A stretch of 64,000 nt of DNA from Lethocerus indicus (taxonomy: Eukaryota > Arthropoda > Insecta > Hemiptera > Belostomatidae). Made by a program: the position numbers and the translations under genes. Of the stretch, positions 12,701 through 23,000 are shown piece after piece. Within the stretch, counting starts at the first letter, position 1; the number at the start of each line of letters is the position of its first letter. The stretch is taken from assembly GCA_019843655.1 (NCBI GenBank), contig JACDQD010000010.1, forward strand, positions 3,517,637 through 3,581,636, in the 5' to 3' direction. The notes beneath the pieces are model-generated. The model was given only the letters and a program-made list of their open reading frames with translations. It was not told where the DNA came from and made no database searches.

Positions 12701-15700
12701 AGTGTGGAAAATGGAAAACTGCTTATGGTGGTAACGCGGAAACCGATTTTCAGGCACTAATTGAGGCAACAGACCCGAGTAAAATTGATACGTGCAGTTG
12801 GTATTCCAAAATAATTTAATACTTTAGCTCTGTCTCCTCTCGCTGGGTTGGTTGGTTTCTTTAGACATAAAGAGCTCCACCCGGGTTATAAAGGCAAGGA
12901 AATAGTTGAAAATATGGAGATATTATAAAAACAAATACGACATAATTAAAGTAAAAATAAACTCACAATGTGATTCTATATCTACCCCATTAACTCAGCC
13001 TAACGAAAAGAAGCTGCGACCATCCAATAATCAAGAAAAAGGTATAACCCGCTTAACAGAATCTCATCAAAAAAAAAATAATGACATTTCAAAAACCAAT
13101 TACAACAAATAAAGACAACATATGTACATGTAACAGCTGAAAGTGGTGTAGTAAAAGACCAAACCCTGTTGAAGACAGAAGACCGAGAAAACTACGATAA
13201 TTTAAATATATTCTGCATCTAATTACGGGGCGCATTAGACATCCTCAGACGAGTTCGTACGTACCAGATTTCGATCTTAGCAAGGACTGTCGAAATCTCT
13301 GCTCTCCCGGAGTGGCATGATAACGATCTCCCGGGCCGTTAGCGAAGCTATTTTGAAAAAGCGAATTTAGATTTGGAACGCGAAAACAAGAACCCGACCG
13401 GCGTGTACCGGCGGTTCCACTCGGTTATCTCAGACCGAGATAAGCCTCCCCCCCTATTGTGTTCCACTTACTGCACGAATGCCAATAAAATCCGGTTCTT
13501 GTCTTCCCCCTTTTCTCTTCCTATATCTTCGCCTCAGTATCACTTCCTTTCTGGGCAAGTGGAGGCACAGCGTGGTTAAGTAAAATCGACGAAAACGTTT
13601 TTTTGTAGTTAGATGCCACATTTTTAGCATAGTTAATTCAGAAGTTAAATACTGAACCTTCGAACATGCATACGATACTGCGATATTGTGATTCGTAATC
13701 CTGTTTAATTATTATTTCATTACAGTTATTAATGTACGAGCGGGAATAAATAATTAGCAGTTTCGTTTAAAGAAAAACTTCGATCTGTTTCAGAATTATT
13801 TCCTCGAGAACTATTACTAATCTATTAAATGTATTTTACCACTAGACTCTGTCAAAGGTCATTGGGGGAAGGAGAGGATTGGTATCATGATTCTGGGAAA
13901 GGAGAATTTATAAACCCATAAAACTAATTGCAGATAAGCCCAAGCAGAACTCTGTTCAGCTGTTCTCTGAAAGACAGAAAGGACGAAGCCTATCCCATAA
14001 TCTCGATTGAGACGAAATGAAATAAGGCTCGAGGCGAAACAAGGTGGAGACGAATTCATTATAATCATTGTTGATTATTTGTAACTGCAGGAGAATAGTT
14101 TATTACGGACTAAGGAGGCTAAATTTTTTAATATTTAATGTTTATTCTTACCTTATATTAGTTTTAAATTTTCATATTTCAAGTCGTGTGTACGGATGGC
14201 GTTTGAAGTGACGTATTTAAAAAAAAGAAAAAGAACGACGTGTTCTCTTATAACTCAGATCCTCCGGAAATTCATTTTCATGCTGGCCAGATAACGGGGA
14301 AGGGAAAAAATGAACAAGTCCCGAGGTTTCTCTCTTTTGTTTCCCCTTTCGGCACAACTGCCAATAAAACCTCTTCCTGGCTCCATCTCGCTCGCTCTTT
14401 CACCCTTTCTTTCGTTCCCCCTTTCCGTCCGCTTTCTTCTCCCCATCCTTTTTTTCCTACTTTAATATTGCTCCCGATGATCCCGGTTTTCCAGGTTTTG
14501 CGCACGCTCTGATCGATATGATCCGCCGCTGCCACAGCATGGGGGGCGGGGGGTTCCGCACGTCTCCAATTGCCGCGAGGGGAAGAAAAAGGGGAAGAGG
14601 AAGAAGTAGGGGGAGATAAAGAAGAACAAAAGCGCGGAAGAGGACGGTCGTCGGAAGTTCACAGAGACGCGAGGCGTCCAGAGATTTACGCCTGGACTTG
14701 ACCCCGCAATATAAGTTGTCTCCAATCTCCCACACTCGGTATATTTCCGGGATGAAATTTTATAGCCTCGGGATTATTGAAATTGAAAATCAGGGTAAAA
14801 GTAGCGCGGAAATAAAGAGATCCCGCCTACTAACGGTTCATTCGAAAGACCTGAACTTGACCCTGTATTACAAGTTGTGTCCCGCACTCCGATTTCGAGG
14901 TATATTTCCAGGACGAGGTATATTACAGGATTAGGCTTATTGAAATTGAAAATCAGGGTATGAATAGCCGGGAAATAAGGAGTTATATCCAGTAACGGGT
15001 CATCCGAAAGATCGTTCATTATTTCAGTGTGAGCAGATCGTGGACAAGAGACAGAGCCTTCCAATACTAAATTGATACAAAGTTATTCCAAAAGTTACAC
15101 AGAAATATATACTCTCCTTAGAATTACTTTATGCACAAACGGAGAGGAAAAAAGGAAGTTTGCTCTCATTGCGCGCTCTTTGAGCATTAGCACGGAGGAT
15201 GCTTCGCTTACCTCCCAATTTTCCCAATGGAATGAGGTTAATGATAAACTTTTGGAAGAAGAGCCTATCATTCTCACACCTTTTATATCTCATCAATAGA
15301 AAGTTCGAAATGAACACTTCGAGTGCAAGGCTGTCGCAAAAATAACCGATTAGCGAGATCCTCAAACGGAATGTACTATGTTGCACAACACGAGAAATGG
15401 TATTTTCCAATAATTATTAGTAAATATTTAAAAATTTTACCGTTATTCTATATTTACAAAAGTGGCCAGTAATTATTGTGACATAAAATTCAACGCTGGC
15501 ACTTTTGAGAAGTCTTTGGCACAACGTGATATTAATAAAGTTGCTATCGTACTATCTACAGAGCAATACGAAATGGAATAGCTCAATTTTATACATGTCT
15601 CTAGAATATAATATCAGATACACGTTTTTGCAGATTTTGACGATTATGTAATGTAAATTATTAGTTTGGTTATTCAATCGTGCAATAACATATCGCTTAC

Positions 15701-18700
15701 AAGCATTTACTGAGTTTTTAAAATACGAGTTTGCGATTTTTAATCGTTTATTATGTAACTGCTGTAGATTATAATTTAATATTATATAACTTTAATCTAT
15801 TACTTTAATAGCGGCCCCAGTGGTAGATAAATGCGAAAGGTTCCCTTTATCTTAGTACTTAGTAGGTAGCCAGGAAACCGCTCTCAGTAGCTGCACGCAT
15901 GCACAAAAACATATAATCTATTCCTATTGAAAGTACTTTGGCATTCCTAAGTTGACTTAGGGGAGTATATATGTTAATTTATATTCCGGAGGCTTAGTGC
16001 AACCACGGTTTGGAATGCGACGGCGTCCCCACACGCTATCCGGGGTTGTGTTCCTCCCCTCAGGAGGAAATTCTGGAATCTTCCCCCTTCCAGGAATTCC
16101 GGGACTTCTTCCAGGTGGACGGGGGAGGGGGCGAGCCCCCCCAATCAATACTTAGTATCTCCTCTCTCTCGCTTTCCCTCTATCTGCCTCCCCAATCCCG
16201 CTGGACTCGAGGCAACATCCAGAATTTTAAAGGAGCAGCTACAAACGCAGAACTTGCAAACGTAGGAACGCGTCCGAGCAATCTGTCATTACTCAGATTC
16301 TTCATAATAGCATTAATACAACTTTATAAAGTATAAGTTAAACAATTACAGTTAAATAATTACTACAAATAAATATCGATTTCCCTTAATTAAGTGAAGA
16401 GAATTAGAATGTACCTTGATTTCCTTTTCTGGCCCAGTATAAGTATAGAATTTTCTTTATTATTTGAAATTCCTAGTAAACTACTGTGTCAATTTACATT
16501 ATAAATTCATCATGTATCACAAGCGATTGTCCATCTTCACTTGAACAGCTGAAACTTTGCAGAATAATGATGGCGATATTCTGTATTTATTAAAAGCGTG
16601 GATTGTTGTAGCCATGACACGATGAAGTAAACTTTGACAGGTCACTAGGTAAAATATTCAGCAATATGATAGAAAAGAACGAATCTCTGATACCGAATCC
16701 CACACGGCCCACTAGCCACAGAGCAGAATTAAACTAAGAAAACGTCCACACTTGAAAATGGATATTTGCTATGCACTAAAATAGATATACCGATACGCAT
16801 TATCATTTAGACAATTAGGTGGAATAATTAAAGCATTTTTTGAGTATAAAGAATTTTCAATAAGTTGGACCACAGGTCCACAGGTCAATATGAAGAATTT
16901 CATAACGCATGTAGTACGAGGGTCGTGTACCACAAAAGAGTAACCATTCACGCAGGAATTCATACAGGAATACCCGCAGAATTACTGTGACGGCGTAATA
17001 ATCATCACTGCAGGATATGTTTATTAATCGCTCCAATTTAACATTCTCCATTGTGGAAAACTCCCTGCTCTGGAGCGTGATTTATTAGTTTTCCAATTGC
17101 GGAGAGTTTGTAGCGTGTCGGGGCAGTCGTGCGATAAAACTGAACCGACCATTAATCAGTCATCGGTATATGACTTCTTCGTTCCGTACCTTCGCGTTCA
17201 TAACACGCCGGTATAATACCAGCATAATATATCAGAAAATATATAATTATATTCGCAATAGCGTTGGGGCGACGCCGACGGCACGGCTTGTACCTCCGCC
17301 CTTCTGCTCGTTAATATGATGCATCAAATATTAATGCACTATACGACTAGTTACCCCCGGTTTAATATGTAAATCACTGTGTCTCATACTTCCTCGATCA
17401 ACGTATTTAATAATAACGGCTTTTAACACAAAAATAATTAAAATAATGAATACATTTTTCAGAAACTAACAAAGTATACTAGCCCGTAAAAAAATACGTT
17501 ATCTTCAACATATATTAGCGGGATATAATTGAAAAAGTTTCTGATCAGCTAACCCCTTTCACATTGATAAAAATTGAAACCTCTCCTTTTAAAAAAAGAG
17601 GTAAGTCTATAGAAAATATATGGGTTATTTCTCGAAGTATAAAGATTATTATATTGAGGTATACTAAACTTATACTATTACTTTTAGCTATACGCTGTAA
17701 CCAGTATTTATCTTATAAATTCACCTCCTCCCATCTATTTTCAACTATTTCTTAACCTCTAGAAGAAAGTCGAAAGCCAGGTTCGGTTCGATGGGGGGCA
17801 AAGTTCGCGCGACCCTGGCAAAATTGCGAATAAAGCGCACAACTGCAATTAGCAGCCCCCACAACTTTCATATCTGTCCTTTCGCGCGCCACAAACCGAA
17901 CGAAAGTGCACTCGAATAACGGTAAAAGCTTAGCGTAGTAATCCGCGAAAATATCTTCCCTTCCCCCCCGGCCACAGTTCGGATGTACACACCAACAATA
18001 TTAGGAAAAACAAATATCAGGCGATGCCACTGCAGTTGGCAGGAAAACCGGGCGAAAACTTGGCCAGCAATCGAACACGATAAAGCAGCTTATAGTTTTA
18101 GGAATGCAAACCGACAGAAAATTACCCCGTTATCAAATCTGATCATGCGAATGTTGTCCGATTTTATCCAAACTACTCTCAACACTTAGTTATTAGCTGT
18201 AAGGCCGATCGGGCGTTATATAATATATTATATTTAAAGTATTTTGAAGCCCTAATAACTGCAGCAAATCGGAACTAATTTCAACGCAGTGTGCATTAAA
18301 ATGATTAAACGCCTCATGCCGAAGTCCTCCTATGCGTTAATTTACAGCAATGTTCCATGAACAACACAGAAAGACAGTATTTATTGTATGTTGAGTACAC
18401 CTGTCCTACAGGGTAATAACAGTACAGACCGTATGCATTTATTTGGATTAGAAGTAGAATGTCAATTATGTGAAATATATAAGTGAATGGATCTACAAGC
18501 TGTAGATAAATATAAACAAAAAGGTAAATGGACGCACATCTGAATATTGTCGCCCCTCTAATATTCTATCGCCTGTTTTCAGGTTCTTTTCACGTCCCAT
18601 TATCATTCCACGGACCCCTTAGTCAAAACCAATGAGAAAAAGTGTTATAATACAACATTCAGAAGGGGGATATAAATAATAACGGCTAAAATCTAATTCC

Positions 18701-21700
18701 ACTCACCCTTTTAAAGACTTAAGGGAATTGATGGTTTTTATTCCTCGTCGGGAGGGGATTTCATTGAGCGAGGTGGGATTCTCGCTCGCATCCGGGACCA
18801 CTCACCTTTCGCCTACCCGAATTTCAAATGCAAATTTATTAATGGAAACGTTTGGCCTTTCCCATTATTATTATTTGACTGAGCCGGGTAGTTGAGAGGC
18901 GAACAGAAGAACCCTATCGGTATAACCGATATAAGGCCGATTATTTAAAGTCCTTATATCGTTCCCACTCCCCCCGAATTCTCCGAGCGGCCATTAATAA
19001 AACAACAGGATTATCTTCGTCTCCCTTCCCCCCATTTCGTACTCTCCTTATTCTATTTCGTGTCTTCGCAATTTCTTGAATATAAAATTTTCAGGTTCCC
19101 TAGCTAGGCGCGAGGGAGGACCTGCCTGTCTCTAGCGAGGGGCTGCGTTTGGGCAGAACACAAAATTATTCCTCGCGGTTTAAACTTTCGCCTAAACTTT
19201 CACTTAAAGTCAGGACGTTTCAAACCGACCACAGGACTTAAACTAAAACAATTTCAATATCAATTGTTATATCGGGAACTTAATATAATCCCCGATGTCG
19301 GGTATGAGGATTAGAGCTGAGGCTATCGCGGATAAAATAATTACTGTTTCGAATTTAATACTTGAGATACATTTTTTAACTTCAAATTCACAACTTGATG
19401 CGCAAATGAAATCAATTGCATATTGTATTTTTATTCACTGTTTTTGGTATTATATATATTTATATTATAATATATATATATAAAATTAATTGTATCTTAG
19501 ATTTATTTTTTATATTGAATGCAATCCGAAGAATCTAGTCAATGCCAATGTTACGATGGTTACTATTTTATAGATGTGTTGTAAACGAAATTCAGGTAGA
19601 TTATTGGTATGAGGCATATGAACGCACAGTTTAAGACACTGGCTGCGACATTTATTAGTTGCGCATTACTGAGAAAAATTATGTAGAAACAGATATCGGT
19701 TGCAAAAAAAAAAGCGGGAGTGGGCACAAATGTTAAACGGGCGATAAATCTCTGCCTTTAATTTAGTCCCAATATTTATGCATGAGATCAAAATTTTACG
19801 CGCGTAAAGGCAACGGGCCGCGATGTCGTGTAGGCATTAAAAAATAAAAAAGCCATCATTGTTAAAATGTTCGAAACCCTAATAACTCATGGCCGGGCGG
19901 GGACCAATTGAAAACCGACGTTAATATCTGAAAACGATCGTTCGGAAAATATAGAAGGGCGTTTTCCTTGCTACCGCAGCCCAACCGGAATCCAATTTAC
20001 GCAATCGTTTATTCGGATTACCGTTCGAATAATTGGTTTTGCTCAGTTTCCGTGCCCGGGGTTTAAGGGCGACCTTTCAATTAGGGGCGGTGCGGCTTTA
20101 ATGGCGACCTCGCGTCCTCTGTTTCAACATCTGTGCACGGGGAACGGACGAGGGAGACGACGCCACAAATATCTCCAGGGCGGTAATCTTCCTACCGTAC
20201 TGTTTGCAATTAAGGAGCCGGGCTGGGGCGGCGGAGGTTTGGGGGGAGGCTTTTCAATTTTAAATGAAAAGTTAACAATTCTCTCGATAGGAGGTGTCGC
20301 CCCGAAGAGCTCGAGAGGGAGAGAGAGAGGGAGGGTGGCGAAGAAGAAATTATGATAATTCGCTAGGACTGTGTGAGAAAGCACAATTAGAGGGGGAGGG
20401 GAAGAGGCAGCGGCGGTTTTGTGGTCCCGCAATTAGCTGAATCAACATCGGTTTTCAAAAGTACGTTCCAAAGACGGGTTGTGTTTAATTAACGACTCAG
20501 TAATTTGCGGAGGTTCCTTGTCTCCGAAATGACGAACTCGGGTGCCAAGATTAGAGGATTACGAGCGGATTAGAGGTTCCCGGATAGTCCGGTGCGATGA
20601 CCGCCGAACAGGAACCCTATATTACAATGGACGAAGTACTTCATAATGTCGAGCAATTAAAGTGAATATAAAATATAAACACAGTGTAGCAATAATAGAA
20701 CAACGCTGCGAACAGTAATTACAATTTTACAGAATTATGTGGTACGGTAGTAAAAATGAAAATTACTTTTATAGGGTACGCCTTGTATTAATCGACTAGT
20801 GTATCAGGGAAAAGTATTTCTAAAAATTATAATATAAATAAGTGATCATTTTCGGAGCTCAAATTTACTGGTTTCCAGGGACTCAATTATTAAGCCATCG
20901 CCTAGTATTATATTCAGGTTTACTAAGTAATTTGGCGAAGTACAGGAGGAACAAAATTTCGGCACTACTTAAATTAAGTGTAAAGCGCTTTGTTCATTTC
21001 ATGCGTAGGATTTTCCGCGTACGAGACTCGGAATTAATTCGTCGGTAGAACTGAATTAAAGCTGTCGAGATCCAAAGGATGAGTATTGATAATTTACGCA
21101 GTGTGGATAATCATGGGGCTGTATTTATCAGGAATTTTGGATTGTTCCCACTTTAATTTAAATATTATAATGAGCGTTGATAATAATATAATTAAAATAT
21201 TATATTTTATAATCAAATATTTTAATAATTAAAGTATGGTGTGTTCATAGAGGGTTCGGCCAGTAACTCAAAGGGGATAAGATAATATATGTATATTCTA
21301 CATTATGGATTCTTCGACATATATCCCAAATAAATATATAATATTTTAGTACTGTCCCACAATTATTTGACAATGCTGCGCCATTATTTGGCAGATGTAT
21401 TGTTCATCCTGCTGCTCGGTAGGGGTGTACGGTATTTTCTTCCCCGCTCATTATTTGGCAATTTGTACGGTGGGATTTCATGGATTGGACCGGATCGATT
21501 GTCGAAACCGGAATATTATCCCCGGATCGGTTTCGAGCTATCGATTATGTCGCCGAAATTCGAAATTGGGTTAACGAGAAGCGACCGCAGAACCCCACCC
21601 CCCGGGGGGATGGGGGTTGTAGAGGGTCCGGCTAGCATTTTGCGGTCCACGCCACGACGACGACACAACAGAAGAGGGGCTCGCGGCAGAAATTGCTCCT

Positions 21701-23000
21701 GCGGTTGCGGTTATTCGCCACTGAGTATTATCCGGGCCGACCGAAACGTCCGGGGAGAGTATTACACTCTGAGTATGGGGTTTGGACTTTGAAGAAAGAG
21801 ATGAGCCTCGTTATCCTGCGGTCTGCGTTCCGTCGCGTTTCGAATGTCCAACGTATTCGAATTGCGAAACAATTATTATCCGAAAATATAATTAAGTTTT
21901 CGACAATTTCCGGAACGGTTTTCCATTCGAGAGGTACAATGAAACATGTATTGTATCGCATTGTATTTGTGATATAAATAAACAATTCAATGATGTTATG
22001 TAAAGAGCAATGTATGTGAAATCAATTCGTATTTTCTATCTATTGAATGCTATCCCTCGGTAATGTTATGAGGTTTTCCCTCTCCGAAGTTTCTCCCTCA
22101 GTTAAATGTTAACTTTGGTTAAGTTATTACAACTTAACAACCAAAAAAATATATTCTTAACTGAGGTTGGCTAAGAGTTTCTGTAGATACGTAGACACCA
22201 GGGTGGAGTAGGAAAGTTGTGTGCGGGTACCTCAGAGTGTCTCGGCTCGTAATATTAATGTTCGCAAGGAGTCGGTATATCGTATTAGGCGTAAATTATT
22301 AATAAACGCAGCCGGTATCCCTCCGCCCTCCCCGACCACCATCCATTTAAACCCGTCCGACAATAATTCAGATACAATTCTGTACAGCGTTCTCCTAAGC
22401 ACCGAATCCCTCCTAATACGTAGACCTGGGACACTGCCACAGGGTAGTTTAGTCATGATTGCAATAGACTATTAAGAAACAATGTTTTTTCCGCCCAGGA
22501 GAATAAATATAAGCCGCAATAATAAAATATGAGTGAATCCTGAGAAATATAATCCGATCAGAATTTTGTTTAATACGTATTGAACATTATCATTTTTTTA
22601 TTATATCATTCTTAAAATAAATTATAATAATAATGATTTTAGTCTTCATTTGATGTGTAGGCACTATCACTGATAATACTATGGCCTATTTCAAAGAGGA
22701 AATTTCGTCCATGGTCCATACCGCGTAAATTTTTTTACCTAAAATTACCTTAACCGTGGCCAAGGCGGTTTTACTTTAGCAAACTTTGAACATAAATGAG
22801 TGATACTACGCATACTATGTAATAATGGCAGAATATATACGCTAAATATTATGATAGAATAATGGCGGAAATTACCTTGCATCCCTCGCAGGAAGTGACT
22901 CCGTAATGGTATCCGGACGCTTTGTCTCCGCAGACTTTGCACGGTACAAACGTTTTTGTCGGTGTCGAACTGTTGGAATCCGCCGCCGCGTAGTGTTGTT
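575..23000 (-). CDS. Eip78C: E78 nuclear receptor (ecdysone-induced protein 78C, NR1E1), seven firm exons, 5' end not settled
   Basis: The exons join as 23000-22876, 3121-2980, 2865-2501, 2281-2137, 1811-1654, 1562-1383 and 766-575. Together they give 1307 bp, that is 434 residues after one split codon, then TAA. All junctions are GT-AG and every phase agrees. Counting from the first whole codon of the first exon, the C4 zinc-finger DNA-binding domain spans residues 20-85, with cysteines 20/23/37/40 and 56/62/72/75 and P-box CEGCKG. A Ser/Gly-rich hinge follows, then a ligand-binding domain from about residue 178 to the end. The segment [20 protein letters not shown], followed by the C-terminal extension [13 protein letters not shown], points to E78 rather than its relative E75, whose second finger differs. 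E78 is a nuclear, ecdysone-induced transcription factor of the NR1 group. I infer the family from motifs. The first exon opens in mid-codon (xAA), so at least one more coding exon lies upstream. Confidence 0.93.
849..1025 (+). mobile_element. Fold-back repeat copy B, degenerate, inside the last E78 intron
   Basis: The left-arm remnant is GGTTTCTGTCCCCTCC with CTCGGTCTTTTGC. The right arm has CTGCTACTGAAGACGGCGAG, CGGCCGAAACCGG and GGAGACAGAAA. It is the same family as the copy at 242-433 but more decayed. It accounts for roughly 180 of the 616 bp of the final intron (767-1382). Confidence 0.65.
1383..1562 (-). CDS. Eip78C: E78 exon: ligand-binding domain middle helices
   Basis: This 180 bp exon is in phase 0 at both ends, with acceptor TTTTCAG and donor GTGAAC. 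It encodes 60 residues, including [20 protein letters not shown] and the highly recognisable [14 protein letters not shown], which corresponds to helices 8-9 in NR1 receptors. It ends at EALKFQ. The donor, with +5 A instead of G, is the weakest of the firm junctions. The intron behind it is 616 bp and carries a fold-back repeat copy. Confidence 0.92.
1654..1811 (-). CDS. Eip78C: E78 exon: ligand-binding domain signature
   Basis: This 158 bp exon has acceptor CTCCCAG and donor GTAAGT. It enters in phase 1 and leaves in phase 0. It reads [20 protein letters not shown], with F, L and DQ spaced as in the family signature that runs from FAK in the previous exon. It continues through LWLGHVARL to [17 protein letters not shown], the helix 5 to beta-turn area. 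Good codon usage and exact joining to both neighbours leave little doubt. Confidence 0.93.
2137..2281 (-). CDS. Eip78C: E78 exon: ligand-binding domain, helix 3 region
   Basis: This 145 bp exon has acceptor GCGTTAG, with a branch-point-like CTAAT about 23 bp upstream of the exon, and donor GTAAGC. It enters in phase 0 and leaves one base (G) of a glycine codon. It encodes a short variable start ([13 protein letters not shown]) followed by [20 protein letters not shown] and [13 protein letters not shown]. The EFAK segment is the beginning of the nuclear receptor ligand-binding signature, which is completed in the next exon. Confidence 0.92.
2501..2865 (-). CDS. Eip78C: E78 exon: C-terminal extension, hinge and start of ligand-binding domain
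   Basis: This 365 bp exon has acceptor TTTCAG and donor GTAACT. It completes the split serine and reads [13 protein letters not shown], the basic extension following the zinc fingers. Next comes a low-complexity hinge: a serine run, an acidic stretch, nine consecutive glycines, and then three consecutive tryptophans. An Ala/Pro/Gln-rich stretch leads into [18 protein letters not shown], which looks like the first helix of the ligand-binding domain, and the exon ends at RKPIASP. It is strikingly GC-rich compared with the flanking introns. The Gly and Trp runs come from GGN- and TGG-rich DNA and are likely to be poorly conserved and length-variable. Confidence 0.93.
2980..3121 (-). CDS. Eip78C: E78 exon: second zinc finger
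   Basis: This 142 bp exon has acceptor CCGCAG and donor GTAAGT. It enters in phase 0 and leaves one base (T) of a serine codon. It encodes [15 protein letters not shown] and continues through the second finger (C-X5-C-X9-C-X2-C) to [11 protein letters not shown]. The stretch [19 protein letters not shown] is the part I recognise most clearly as E78. The exon is separated from finger 1 by 19.75 kb but from the next exon by only 114 bp. Confidence 0.95.
6557..6805 (+). pseudogene. Remnant of a jockey-type LINE, C-terminal end of the reverse transcriptase ORF
   Basis: Reading with frame changes gives pieces of the conserved tail of jockey-clade ORF2 in the right order. They are [13 protein letters not shown] (family pattern W-T-Y-G-I-E-L-W-G-C-A), then [20 protein letters not shown] with LHK (pattern QSK-LR-I-NAPWYVSN-LH), then HHPNPVV and YRCLKRKW (pattern HPNPL ... 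RRLKR). Frameshifts and stops between them make it a dead 5'-truncated copy. The catalytic part of the reverse transcriptase is absent. Confidence 0.75.
11068..11320 (-). mobile_element. Fold-back repeat copy C, inverted and truncated
   Basis: Bases 11221-11310 hold a well-preserved arm: ACCGCTACTGATGATGGCGA, GCAGCCGAAATCGGTCTAGC, AGCGACAGGAGACAGAAACA, CACGAAATCTACGG. The 150 bp before it, read on the minus strand, align clearly with the loop of the copy at 25945-26371 (CACTTTGGCACTTTTGGTG, CACTGCACTGTCACTG, GTGGTGGTTGTCTGTTAG). This copy is therefore that element in inverted orientation, lacking its second arm. The short open frame across it is part of the repeat, not a gene. Confidence 0.7.
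12421..12441. repeat. (TC)n microsatellite
   Basis: About ten TC units sit inside the E78 giant intron, between AT-rich flanks. Confidence 0.9.
12826..13200 (+). mobile_element. Fold-back repeat copy F, arms only
   Basis: The left arm at 12826-12866 reads CTCTGTCTCCTCTCGCTGGG, then TTGGTTTCTTTAGAC. A decayed right arm at about 13148-13200 reads AAAAGACCAAACC, then GAAGACAGAAG and CTACGATAA. The 280 bp between them are AT-rich and do not match the loop of the other copies. The arm order and orientation agree with the family, but divergence is high. Confidence 0.5.
14693..15013 (+). repeat. Diverged tandem duplication, two units of about 160 bp
   Basis: Unit 1 runs from TGGACTTGACCCCGCAATAT at 14693 to 14851. 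Unit 2 runs from TGAACTTGACCCTGTATTAC at 14852 to about 15013. Shared landmarks in the same order are AAGTTGT, GGTATATTTCC, TTATTGAAATTGAAAATCAG (20 of 20 identical), GGAAATAA and AACGG(T/G)TCAT(T/C)CGAAAGA. The units differ by substitutions and a small indel. Overlapping short open frames are by-products. Confidence 0.8.
16639..16652 (+). promoter_or_regulatory. DR2-type nuclear receptor site AGGTCA-ct-AGGTAA in the E78 intron
   Basis: Two hexamers in direct orientation are separated by two bases; the second has one mismatch to AGGTCA. The CT spacer is the one found in the classical Rev-erb DR2 site. E75/Rev-erb/E78-group receptors are known to prefer such repeats, so binding by E78 or E75 is a reasonable inference. 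No function is shown. Confidence 0.35.
16874..16887 (+). promoter_or_regulatory. Second DR2-type site AGGTCC-ac-AGGTCA
   Basis: A perfect AGGTCA half-site is preceded, two bases upstream, by a one-mismatch copy in the same orientation. It lies 235 bp from the other DR2 and has the same polarity. Taken alone it could be chance; the pair is the notable observation. Confidence 0.35.
22876..23000 (-). CDS. Eip78C: E78 exon: first zinc finger of the DNA-binding domain
   Basis: This 125 bp exon has acceptor TTTCAG at 23001-23006 and donor GTAATT after 22876. It starts with the last two bases of a split codon and ends in phase 0. It encodes a short Ala/Ser/Thr-rich linker ([17 protein letters not shown]) and then the complete first finger, C-X2-C-X13-C-X2-C, ending in the P-box CEGCK. 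The P-box residues contact the AGGTCA half-site in this receptor class. The intron after it falls exactly between K and GFF of the DNA-binding domain, a position often interrupted in nuclear receptor genes. There is no ATG before the finger, so an upstream exon must supply the start. Confidence 0.93.

Larger units (their letters stand above)
3122..22875 (-). other. Eip78C: Giant 19,754 bp intron splitting the E78 zinc fingers
   Basis: This phase-0 intron is bounded by donor GTAATT at 22875 and acceptor CCGCAG at 3122. I found no exon in it on either strand that extends the receptor. Contents I can name: a LINE 3' remnant (6557-6805), fold-back repeat copies (about 11068-11320 and 12826-13200), a TC microsatellite (12421-12441), a tandem duplication (14693-15013) and two DR2 direct repeats (16639-16652, 16874-16887). 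GC-richer islands near 14.3-14.7, 16.0-16.2, 20.1-20.4 and 21.5-21.8 kb have no recognised content. The rest is unremarkable AT-rich sequence. Confidence 0.85.

Noticed and set aside
21367..21792. Open frame of 141 codons, plus strand
   Set aside because: It contains low-complexity Arg/Pro stretches and no family resemblance. It lies in the E78 intron in a GC-rich patch that lengthens random frames.
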